Below, one piece after another: positions 1 to 5,048 of a stretch of 6,329 nt of DNA (within the stretch, counting starts at the first letter, position 1; each line of letters starts with the position of its first letter). The translations under genes and the position numbers were made by a program. The stretch lies in NCBI GenBank assembly GCA_031283745.1, contig JAITBH010000081.1, positions 1-6,329 of the forward strand, given 5' to 3'. The notes beneath the pieces were generated by a model, which did not search any database, was not told the origin of the DNA, and was given only the letters and a program-made list of their open reading frames with translations. This stretch comes from Candidatus Ectomicrobium neotermitis. Lineage in GTDB: Bacteria > Elusimicrobiota > Endomicrobiia > Endomicrobiales > Endomicrobiaceae.

Positions 1-173
1 CAATCTATTGTTTTTGCCACTGCTCCATTATATCCAGTAGAAAGAATTTTTCTGTCTTTAACAATTATCGCACCAACATGATGTCTTAAACAAGTCGATC
101 TTTCGGCAACGAGCCAAGACAGTTTCATAAAGTATTCGTCCCAAATTGGACGGGTGTTTTCAATCTCTTCCAT
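1..173 (-). CDS. Deoxycytidylate (dCMP) deaminase, N-terminal part
   Basis: This is the first 57 codons of a gene that runs off the left edge of the window. The family deaminates dCMP to dUMP in the cytosol, supplying substrate for thymidylate synthesis. The visible part matches the family's N-terminal signature: a W-D-E-Y-F segment at residues 11-15, a helix ending in R-S-T-C-L-R (25-30), V-G-A-I-I-V-K-D (33-40) and G-Y-N-G (47-50). The zinc-binding H-A-E and C-x-x-C motifs would lie beyond the edge, so catalysis cannot be judged. I chose ATG at 173 because family members normally begin about ten residues before the W-x-x-Y-F motif. The frame stays open upstream to a TTG at 209, which would add 12 residues, but those bases form a good promoter instead. 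There is no Shine-Dalgarno before ATG 173. It probably has its own promoter and is not simply the operon's tail. Confidence 0.88.
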   Translation of the reverse strand, partial: MEEIENTRPIWDEYFMKLSWLVAERSTCLRHHVGAIIVKDRKILSTGYNGAVAKTID

Positions 174-180
174 GCCGTCG

Positions 181-209
181 ATTAAACTATTTAGCTGATT
201 TAGTGTCAA
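181..209 (-). promoter_or_regulatory. Sigma-70-type promoter for the dCMP deaminase gene
   Basis: On the minus strand a perfect -35 box TTGACA (209-204) is followed by exactly 17 bases and a -10 box TTTAAT (186-181, five of six matches to TATAAT). Seven bases (CGACGGC) separate the -10 box from the ATG at 173. Transcription would therefore be expected to begin at or within a base or two of the start codon, giving a leaderless mRNA. The boxes and spacing are seen directly; the start site is inferred. Confidence 0.6.
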
Positions 210-238
210 GCAACAAAAAATCCTGTTTTATCGCTCAT

Positions 239-262
239 TTTTCTCGTTTTCCGTCGAGAAAA
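239..262. repeat. Inverted repeat, 8-bp stem with 8-nt loop
   Basis: TTTTCTCG (239-246) and CGAGAAAA (255-262) are perfect inverted repeats separated by 8 bases. They lie in the 133-nt gap between the acyltransferase and the dCMP deaminase. On the minus strand the stem is followed by an A-run and only about 12 nt later by a T-run, so it is a poor intrinsic terminator. It could instead be a weak transcript-end structure for the upstream operon or an operator. No function is assigned. The rest of the gap holds only the promoter and a TATAAT-like hexamer with no matching -35 box. Confidence 0.35.
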
Positions 263-306
263 TCGATTATAAGTGCCAAAACAAACCTATAGGATCAGGC
301 ATTTTT

Positions 307-852
307 CTATGAGCTGTTGCGGGTGTTTTCGTCATTGTTTTTGTTGAACTTTTCTATACGTTTATTGTTGCTTTCTATAAGTTTTTCAGGACTTACCATG
401 TTCGGGTTGTAGAGCAAATCGTATTTTTCATCTTTAGGTCTAAGCTTATTTACGCCATATGCCACATTATTTGAGGGGACATCTTTTGTAATTATTGCCC
501 CCGCCGCTACAACAGAATTTTCGCCAATTGTTATCGGACCTAAAATTTTTGCACCATCAGCGATCACTACGTTTTTAGAAATTATCGGATTGCCTATGTT
601 TTCCCATTGGGAAATAGTCTTGTTAAATTTCATATTAGTGCCAATGGTTACATTCTGAAAGATCACAACATTTGCACAAATTTTAGCGGCGATAATTATG
701 CAGCCCCGAGCGTGATGAGCAAACAATACGGTTTTGTCTATTTCCATGCAACTAATTTCACACCCGTAAAATTTTTCCAGCAAATTTTTAGCTATCAGTT
801 TCAATATTCTATTTTTTGAATGGCAATTAATTTTTACCAAATCATCAAACAT
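307..852 (-). CDS. Hexapeptide-repeat O-acyltransferase, serine acetyltransferase-like
   Basis: This encodes a 181-residue left-handed beta-helix acyltransferase of the CysE/LbH group. Hexapeptide turns are clear from about residue 38 to 135, including I-I-S-K-N-V-V-I-A-D-G-A-K-I-L-G (90-105) and I-T-I-G-E-N-S-V-V-A-A-G-A (107-119). The family transfers an acetyl or other acyl group from CoA to a hydroxyl or amino group. H47 in H-H-A-R-G aligns with the catalytic histidine of CysE. The CysE V-D-I-H-P motif reads C-E-I-S-C (31-35), and the R-H-P motif carrying the second histidine reads G-N-P (87-89), so true serine acetyltransferase activity is doubtful. The short N-terminus lacks most of the CysE helical domain, and the charged, Asn-rich tail (161-181) is atypical. 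ATG 852 is preferred over TTG 882 because GGAGGG lies just ahead of it at good spacing. It starts 63 nt after the upstream gene with no terminator between, so co-transcription is likely. The substrate could equally be a sugar. Confidence 0.8.
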   Translation of the reverse strand: MFDDLVKINCHSKNRILKLIAKNLLEKFYGCEISCMEIDKTVLFAHHARGCIIIAAKICANVVIFQNVTIGTNMKFNKTISQWENIGNPIISKNVVIADGAKILGPITIGENSVVAAGAIITKDVPSNNVAYGVNKLRPKDEKYDLLYNPNMVSPEKLIESNNKRIEKFNKNNDENTRNSS

Positions 853-915
853 AGTAAGCCCTCCCTCCTTTAATTCAATCAAACAAAATATCGTCTATCC
901 CATTTCTATCCAAAC

Positions 916-2406
916 TTAGCCCCTGTATTTAGCTGAAAAAGCTGTGATTAAACTTATCAGCTCGGGCGGCAGGCGGGATAGAACATTGTCGATAATGGTT
1001 GCTGGTATTGCCTGATAAAAGGCTTCGGCTATTCCCCCTGTTATGCAGGCGATTGTGTCGCTATCGCCCCCGATTGAGATTGCTAGCCTTATGGCGTTTT
1101 CAAAATCTGTGCTTTCTAAGAATGCGATGATTGCCTCGGGAACGGAACCCTGACAACTCACATCAAATTTATATTTCGGTCTTATGTCGTCGAGCTTTCG
1201 ATTGAGTTTATATCCAAATGTGTCTGTTATGAATTTTTTGATCTCTGTTTTGGCGCTGCCTGTCCGTGCCAAATAAACTGCGGCGGCGGTTGCCTGCGCC
1301 CCTTTTATCCCTTCGGGGTGATTGTGAGTAACCTCCGCACTTTTTGCTGCCTCAGCTAACACCTCATCAAGACTATTCCCAAACCAACCCACCGGGCTAA
1401 CCCTCATCGCCGAACCATTTCCCCAGCTATTGTATGGTTTCTGAGTATCTGCGTATGCCCATCTGCCAAACCCTCCACCATAACCCCGATGGGGATATTT
1501 CCTGCAAAACAGCCTGTATGCTTTGGCATAGTCATGCTGATTTAACAAAGCGTCCATCGTCGCCATCGTCAACACACTGTCATCAGTGAAATCCGATTTC
1601 GGGCTAAACAAATCAAAGTCGGTAGTTTTTACATTGGCCCACTCAAACACAGAGCCAACAATATCCCCAGCAACTGCCCCTAAAATAAGTTTTTCTTTGT
1701 TCATTGATTGCTCCTTTGTGATTGTTACATCTATCCTTTTAATTTTTTTTTCAACAATTTCTTCAACTATTTCTTTTGTTTTTAACACAAGGGTGCTTAT
1801 TTCTTTTTTGTTATCGCTATCAAATGATACTGTATGCAACCATTCTTTTTGTTTTGCCCCGTTATATCTACTTATCCCTAACTCAGACGACAACAATGTT
1901 GCTCTTAATTCTCCCTCAACTTCTAATAGATCCAGCTCAGGCGGAACATGGAAAAAAGCAATTTGTTGTATTGGTTCAAAAGGAAGACTGTTGCTATACG
2001 AAGACATACGATTAGAAATGTTTTCTGTTTTACCAACCTTAAACAAACTACCAACAACCTGTAAATTAACATATGGACTTAGACAAATAAAATACAAACC
2101 GTTATTTTTGTCAGATGTATTGTTTGTGCCATCACTACTTAATGAATTTTTCTTCTTGCCTATGTTTTTTCCTGACACTGTCGGTTTATGATCAGAATAC
2201 GGGATTGATTCATCAAGGGTGTAATAATATTTACCGTCTATCTTCTTTCTTTTGATTTGACTGCTGTATGAAAGATACCTGCTGACAGATCCTCTGGGCG
2301 TTTTCGTTCCCCAAGACGAAAAGTCTATCTTGCTACAAATTTCTGTTACGTTTGCCGTTCCACCTAATGCCTTTAATGCCTCAACTACTTGTTCATACTG
2401 CGTCAT
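916..2406 (-). CDS. Three-domain protein: winged helix, GIY-YIG/T5orf172 and ADP-ribosylglycohydrolase
   Basis: This 496-residue ORF has three parts. Residues 1-66 look like a winged helix-turn-helix, resembling the HARE-HTH type found on restriction proteins. After a polar linker (67-102), residues 103-192 resemble the T5orf172 branch of GIY-YIG nucleases: L-Y-F-I (104-107), F-K-V-G-K-T (122-127), R133, an E-G-E helix near 164-166 and E-W-L (188-190). A Lys/Glu-rich helix (200-226) leads to a complete ADP-ribosylglycohydrolase (235-496), with G-A-V-A-G-D-I-V-G near the start, the metal-binding T-D-D-S, G-N-G-S-A-M-R, T-H-x-H-P-E-G and G-G-D-S-D-T. That family removes ADP-ribose from proteins, small molecules or nucleic acids using Mg2+. 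ATG 2406 is preferred over ATG 2454 because GGAGGT precedes it by 8 nt. The ATG overlaps the stop of the DUF262 remnant (ATGA). ATG 1704 (residue 235) has its own ribosome-binding site, so a free 262-residue glycohydrolase may also be made. The two halves differ in GC. The glycohydrolase call is firm, the nuclease call fair, and the combined role unknown. Confidence 0.8.
   Translation of the reverse strand: MTQYEQVVEALKALGGTANVTEICSKIDFSSWGTKTPRGSVSRYLSYSSQIKRKKIDGKYYYTLDESIPYSDHKPTVSGKNIGKKKNSLSSDGTNNTSDKNNGLYFICLSPYVNLQVVGSLFKVGKTENISNRMSSYSNSLPFEPIQQIAFFHVPPELDLLEVEGELRATLLSSELGISRYNGAKQKEWLHTVSFDSDNKKEISTLVLKTKEIVEEIVEKKIKRIDVTITKEQSMNKEKLILGAVAGDIVGSVFEWANVKTTDFDLFSPKSDFTDDSVLTMATMDALLNQHDYAKAYRLFCRKYPHRGYGGGFGRWAYADTQKPYNSWGNGSAMRVSPVGWFGNSLDEVLAEAAKSAEVTHNHPEGIKGAQATAAAVYLARTGSAKTEIKKFITDTFGYKLNRKLDDIRPKYKFDVSCQGSVPEAIIAFLESTDFENAIRLAISIGGDSDTIACITGGIAEAFYQAIPATIIDNVLSRLPPELISLITAFSAKYRG
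1711..1716 (-). promoter_or_regulatory. Internal ribosome-binding site for a free ADP-ribosylglycohydrolase
   Basis: AAGGAG (1716-1711) lies 6 nt before the in-frame ATG at 1704, inside the three-domain gene. The Met at 1704 is followed by N-K-E-K-L-I-L-G-A-V-A-G-D, the normal beginning of a stand-alone ADP-ribosylglycohydrolase, and the resulting 262-residue product has the usual family length. In the long frame the Shine-Dalgarno bases simply encode Lys-Glu. This looks like an independent gene start retained inside a fused frame. Use in the cell is inferred. Confidence 0.6.
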
Positions 2407-2552
2407 AGTAATACACCTCCATTGTGTTTTAATTTTCCTGTTTTCCTCTCCCATTTATAAGGCCGTTGAAAATCGGGGATAATAAATTTATGACCCTGCA
2501 TACCCCCGAATAGTTGTTTGAGGGTCTTTTTACTTACTTGTAGTTCTGGCAT
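2403..2552 (-). pseudogene. DUF262 (GmrS-type) N-terminal remnant
   Basis: This is a 49-codon ORF whose first 36 residues look like the start of a DUF262 protein, the family that includes the GmrS/GmrD type IV restriction enzymes and related ParB-like nucleases. A short helix (Q-V-S-K-K-T-L-K-Q-L-F) is followed by the family's conserved I-P-D-F-Q-R-P-Y-K-W segment (25-34). Full family proteins run to several hundred residues. Here the homology stops at W-E and the frame reads through the next gene's ribosome-binding region to a TGA, so the rest of the gene seems to have been deleted. It keeps a good start: GGAG 5 nt before ATG 2552. Its TGA overlaps the ATG of the three-domain gene (ATGA), so it could now act as a coupling leader for it. 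It is too short to be an enzyme. A short functional peptide cannot be excluded. Confidence 0.6.
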
Positions 2553-2758
2553 AAAAACTCCTTTTTTTTTGATGTTGCTACACACAACTGACAATCTATC
2601 AGCCCATTTTCGGCAGTTCGAGCATTTGGGGTTCGGGGTTTAGGAGGCGGACTCGGGGGATTGGGGCTGGGTTTTGGCATGGGCTTGGATCTGTATTCGT
2701 TGCAAATTTTGTGGTGCATAAGTTCCATTTCTGCCTGAATATCCTTAATGTTTTTCAT
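2534..2758 (-). CDS. Small proline-rich hypothetical protein
   Basis: This encodes 74 residues that I do not recognise. A charged, probably helical N-terminus (1-23, rich in Ile, Glu, Met and His) is followed by a Pro/Ser/Lys linker (24-45, about half proline). The C-terminus (46-74) carries Cys at 57, 60 and 70 and a K-K-K run. The ATG overlaps the stop of the flavin reductase (ATGA), and its 3' end overlaps the DUF262 remnant by 19 nt, so it sits inside the transcript and may be translated by coupling; its own Shine-Dalgarno is weak. No membrane segment or signal peptide is visible. After the C-rich tract another frame carries a C-x-x-C segment, so the present C-terminus may be frameshifted. 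It could be a degenerate fragment of a longer gene. The ORF is clear but its reality as a protein is uncertain. Confidence 0.45.
   Translation of the reverse strand: MKNIKDIQAEMELMHHKICNEYRSKPMPKPSPNPPSPPPKPRTPNARTAENGLIDCQLCVATSKKKEFLCQNYK
2628..2683 (+). other. G-rich tract with quadruplex potential
   Basis: The plus strand carries six runs of three to five G within 56 bases: 2628-2631, 2635-2638, 2655-2659, 2663-2666, 2669-2671 and 2681-2683. The middle runs are separated by only 2-3 bases, but two gaps (16 and 9 bases) exceed the usual loop limit, so a quadruplex is possible rather than certain. The complementary C-rich strand is the coding strand and specifies the proline codons of the small ORF, which may be the whole explanation. 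In mRNA the tract is C-rich. Confidence 0.4.
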
Positions 2759-3306
2759 TTCTTTACCCAGACGCTGACAATTTCTCCAAAAACATATTGA
2801 CGTAATTCGTTTGGATCCTTATAAACCTCATCGATATAGGCTTTTGACTCTTTGGTGCAGAAATCATCTGCATAGATCGATGTAACTTGCGTCAGTTTGC
2901 AGTCAATAATGAGGCGGGCTTCCTTAAATGCGATGTTTCCTGCCGGGGTGGGAATAGCTGTCAGCTCAACTTCTTTCATTTTATCGCTATCCCTGCCTGA
3001 CTTGCTCCCCAGAAAGAAAACTTGTTTTTTATACTCATCAGGAAAATATGACAGGCTCCAAGACTGCTCTTTTTTCATCAGCTCAAGGGTCAAACGTCCC
3101 TGCTGAATTACTAACCAAACGCTATGTTTTCTAAAAAGAAGCCCCATTCCCCCTCCGCTGGCAGTCATAGAATTGAACTCCCCGCCCTTGCCGGCAGTAA
3201 TAACCGGGAAAACTTTCCCCACTAAAGTAAACACATCGTCAGGAATTTCCTCCGGTTTTATCTCCTTAAACAACTCACAAAACTTCTCTTTATCTATATC
3301 AATCAT
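2755..3306 (-). CDS. Flavin reductase-like (flavoredoxin-type) FMN-binding protein
   Basis: This 183-residue cytosolic protein is of the flavin-reductase-like split-barrel family, which binds FMN and passes electrons from NAD(P)H or a protein donor to flavins or other acceptors. Family marks seen are N-S-M-T-A-S-G-G-G-M-G (45-55), the FMN-phosphate loop region, followed by a strand-rich core, and S-Y-F-P-D-E-Y (86-92) with F-L-G-S-K-S-G-R-D-S-D-K-M (98-110), typical of the anaerobe flavoredoxin subgroup. The length is normal and both ends look intact. ATG 3306 directly abuts the TAA of the NimA-like gene, and its AAGGAG lies 6 nt upstream inside that gene's 3' end, so the two are surely one transcript and probably translationally coupled. 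A role beside the NimA-like protein in flavin-based redox or detoxification is inferred. The native acceptor cannot be told from sequence. Confidence 0.88.
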   Translation of the reverse strand: MIDIDKEKFCELFKEIKPEEIPDDVFTLVGKVFPVITAGKGGEFNSMTASGGGMGLLFRKHSVWLVIQQGRLTLELMKKEQSWSLSYFPDEYKKQVFFLGSKSGRDSDKMKEVELTAIPTPAGNIAFKEARLIIDCKLTQVTSIYADDFCTKESKAYIDEVYKDPNELRQYVFGEIVSVWVKK

Positions 3307-3798
3307 TTAACTCTCCTTTTTTGGGAACTCTTTGTGCTTTCCACTAAATTCGTCAGCGTCTACCTTATAGATCAGCACGCCGTCTAACTGCTCGTCAGGA
3401 TATGTGTATCGGGTATCCTTTCCCGTTTGATGCTTCATTATCTCGTTTAAGGCATCGGTCTTTTCTTTATGGCTTTCAAGTATCGTGATTTTGCCAAAAC
3501 CGATTATGCTCTTAAATGCATAGCTGTATTTATGTGGTGCGTCCCCAACTATCAAGCCAAGATCGCAGTCCATCTCAAAACATGCCCTGTTATTTCTTTT
3601 GATTATGTCCACCTTCATACCCTCTTTTGCCCCGTGAAAAAACAAAGTCAGCTTTCCGCCGGAAAAACTGTAGCCATAGTTTAGAGGTATGACATAGGGC
3701 TGATCCTTATCTGACAAGCCAAGCCTGCAAACTTTGCACCTGTCAATGATGTCTATCTTTGCCGAAATGTCTGTAATTTCCTTGTCTTTTCTTCTCAT
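3307..3798 (-). CDS. NimA-like pyridoxamine 5'-phosphate oxidase-family protein
   Basis: This encodes 163 residues of the pyridoxamine-phosphate-oxidase-like split beta-barrel fold, in the branch annotated as 5-nitroimidazole resistance (Nim) proteins. Visible marks are the N-terminal R-R-K-D-K-E-I-T-D, C-K-V-C-R-L-G-L (21-28), I-P-L-N-Y-G-Y (37-43), F-F-H-G-A-K-E-G (53-60, with the histidine conserved in Nim proteins) and F-K-S-I-I-G-F-G-K-I. Members bind flavin, and some reduce nitroimidazoles to inert amines. Most chromosomal copies in anaerobes have no proven resistance role, so I name the family only. AAGGAG 6 nt before ATG 3798 fixes the start. The gene opens a compact set with the flavin reductase immediately downstream. 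It follows the PatB-like gene after 64 nt that contain no clear terminator, only an A/T-only inverted repeat (TTTTTTGATTAAAAAA), so it may share that transcript. Confidence 0.88.
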   Translation of the reverse strand: MRRKDKEITDISAKIDIIDRCKVCRLGLSDKDQPYVIPLNYGYSFSGGKLTLFFHGAKEGMKVDIIKRNNRACFEMDCDLGLIVGDAPHKYSYAFKSIIGFGKITILESHKEKTDALNEIMKHQTGKDTRYTYPDEQLDGVLIYKVDADEFSGKHKEFPKKES

Positions 3799-3862
3799 AA
3801 AGTTCTCCTTTTTAATGTTTGCGGCTCTTTTTTGATTAAAAAATGGATTGCGGGCGGAGGAT

Positions 3863-5047
3863 TTATCTATCGGATATGCTGTCTATGGCTGTTTTTAACT
3901 GCTTGAGTGCTTTTTTGACAGTGGCGGCAGGGCAGGCAAGGTTTAAGCGGATAAAGCCGCTGCCTTCTATGCCAAAAATTTCCCCTTCATCTACCCAAAG
4001 TTTGGCTTTGTTTTCGATAAGTTCGATCAAATCTTTTTTGCCAAGCTTTAAGCCATGGCAGTCAAGCCAAAGGAGGTAGGTTCCCTCAGGTTTTATGAAC
4101 TTTATTTGCGGCATATGCTTTTTAATAAAGCCCTCGGCATAATCAAAGTTGCTGCGGATATAGCTGTTTAGCTGATCCACCCAGCTGCCTCCATAAGTGT
4201 AGGCGGCTTTTGCGGCTACTATGCCGAAAGCGTTGACCATATTTAGCCCTGAGGCATACCTTTCTTTGACAAAAAGTTTTCTCAATTTCTCGTTTTGAAT
4301 GATGATATTTGAAACGATAAGCCCAGCGATATTGAAAGTTTTGCTGGGTGCTGTGGCTGTGATGATGAGCGGGAGGTATTTTGGAGAAATTGTGGCGGCG
4401 ATGGTGTGTTTGTGAGGAGGCAGAATAAAATCGCAGTGTATTTCGTCAGAAAAAATGATCGTTTTGTGCTTAAAACATATCTCGCAAATCCTTTTGACCT
4501 CATCTTTTGTCCAAACCCTGCCGACAGGATTGTGGGGGGAGCAAAAAATAAAGAGTTTTACCTTGTTTTCGACAATTTTCCGCTCAAAGTCCTCAAAATC
4601 GATGAAATATCTCCCGTCAGCATAAACTAAAGGGTTGTTTACGAGCTTTCTTTTGTTGAGAATGACTGAGCGTGCAAAAGGATAATAGACGGGAGGCTGT
4701 ATTAAAACTGCATCGGAAGGGTTGGTGAAGGCTCTAACCGCACAACATATCGCTGAGATGACACCGGGGTTTTTAACTATCCACTCTTTTTTTATGTCGA
4801 AATTAAATCTGTTCCCAAACCAAGAGATGACTGCCTCAAAGTAGTCGTCTTTAGGCTCGGTATATCCATAAACTGCGTGACTTGCTCTTTTTTTGATGGC
4901 TTGGGTAATCTGCGGAAGAACTTCAAAGTCCATATCTGCTATCCACATCGGCAGGAGACCGTCGGATTTTCCAAAATCTGCGGCAAAATCAAACTTTTCG
5001 CTATTTGTATTCTTGCGGTTAATTTTCTTGTCGAAGTTATATTTCAT
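3863..5047 (-). CDS. patB: PatB/MalY-type PLP-dependent C-S lyase or aminotransferase
   Basis: This is a complete 394-residue fold-type I PLP enzyme of the MalY/PatB group. These proteins cleave the C-S bond of cystathionine or cysteine-like substrates, giving pyruvate, ammonia and a thiol, and are cytosolic. Marks in order: L-P-M-W-I-A-D-M-D-F (32-41); Y-G-Y-T (60-63); P-P-V-Y-Y-P-F (118-124); S-P-H-N-P-V-G-R-V-W (170-179) with the cofactor-binding Asn173; S-D-E-I-H-C-D (200-206) with Asp201 that pairs with the PLP ring nitrogen; A-P-S-K-T-F-N-I-A-G with the Schiff-base Lys236; and R367 in R-L-N-L-A-C-P for the substrate carboxylate. Length and motifs are normal, so it should be active. ATG 5047 starts 1 nt after the stop of the autotransporter gene and has almost no Shine-Dalgarno, which points to translation by re-initiation. 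The MalY-like transcription-repressor role is not implied. An amino-transfer activity remains possible. Confidence 0.9.
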   Translation of the reverse strand: MKYNFDKKINRKNTNSEKFDFAADFGKSDGLLPMWIADMDFEVLPQITQAIKKRASHAVYGYTEPKDDYFEAVISWFGNRFNFDIKKEWIVKNPGVISAICCAVRAFTNPSDAVLIQPPVYYPFARSVILNKRKLVNNPLVYADGRYFIDFEDFERKIVENKVKLFIFCSPHNPVGRVWTKDEVKRICEICFKHKTIIFSDEIHCDFILPPHKHTIAATISPKYLPLIITATAPSKTFNIAGLIVSNIIIQNEKLRKLFVKERYASGLNMVNAFGIVAAKAAYTYGGSWVDQLNSYIRSNFDYAEGFIKKHMPQIKFIKPEGTYLLWLDCHGLKLGKKDLIELIENKAKLWVDEGEIFGIEGSGFIRLNLACPAATVKKALKQLKTAIDSISDR

Positions 5048-5048
5048 C

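Noticed and set aside
206..238. Ten-codon minus-strand ORF (M-S-D-K-T-G-F-F-V-A) ahead of the dCMP deaminase
   Set aside because: It has no Shine-Dalgarno, ends inside the -35 box of the proposed promoter and has no attenuator-like codon run, so it is unlikely to be a leader peptide.
1586..2191. Long plus-strand ORF of 201 codons opposite the three-domain gene
   Set aside because: It is antisense to well-supported coding sequence, has low-complexity Ser/Phe-rich content, no recognisable domain and no convincing ribosome-binding site.
2452..2454. ATG 2454 as the start of the three-domain protein
   Set aside because: It lies inside the DUF262 remnant and adds 16 residues with no domain match, while ATG 2406 has a strong GGAGGT site at 8 nt.
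3826..3841. A/T-only inverted repeat TTTTTTGATTAAAAAA between the PatB-like and NimA-like genes, considered as a terminator
   Set aside because: The stem has no G-C pairs, so a stable terminator hairpin is not supported.
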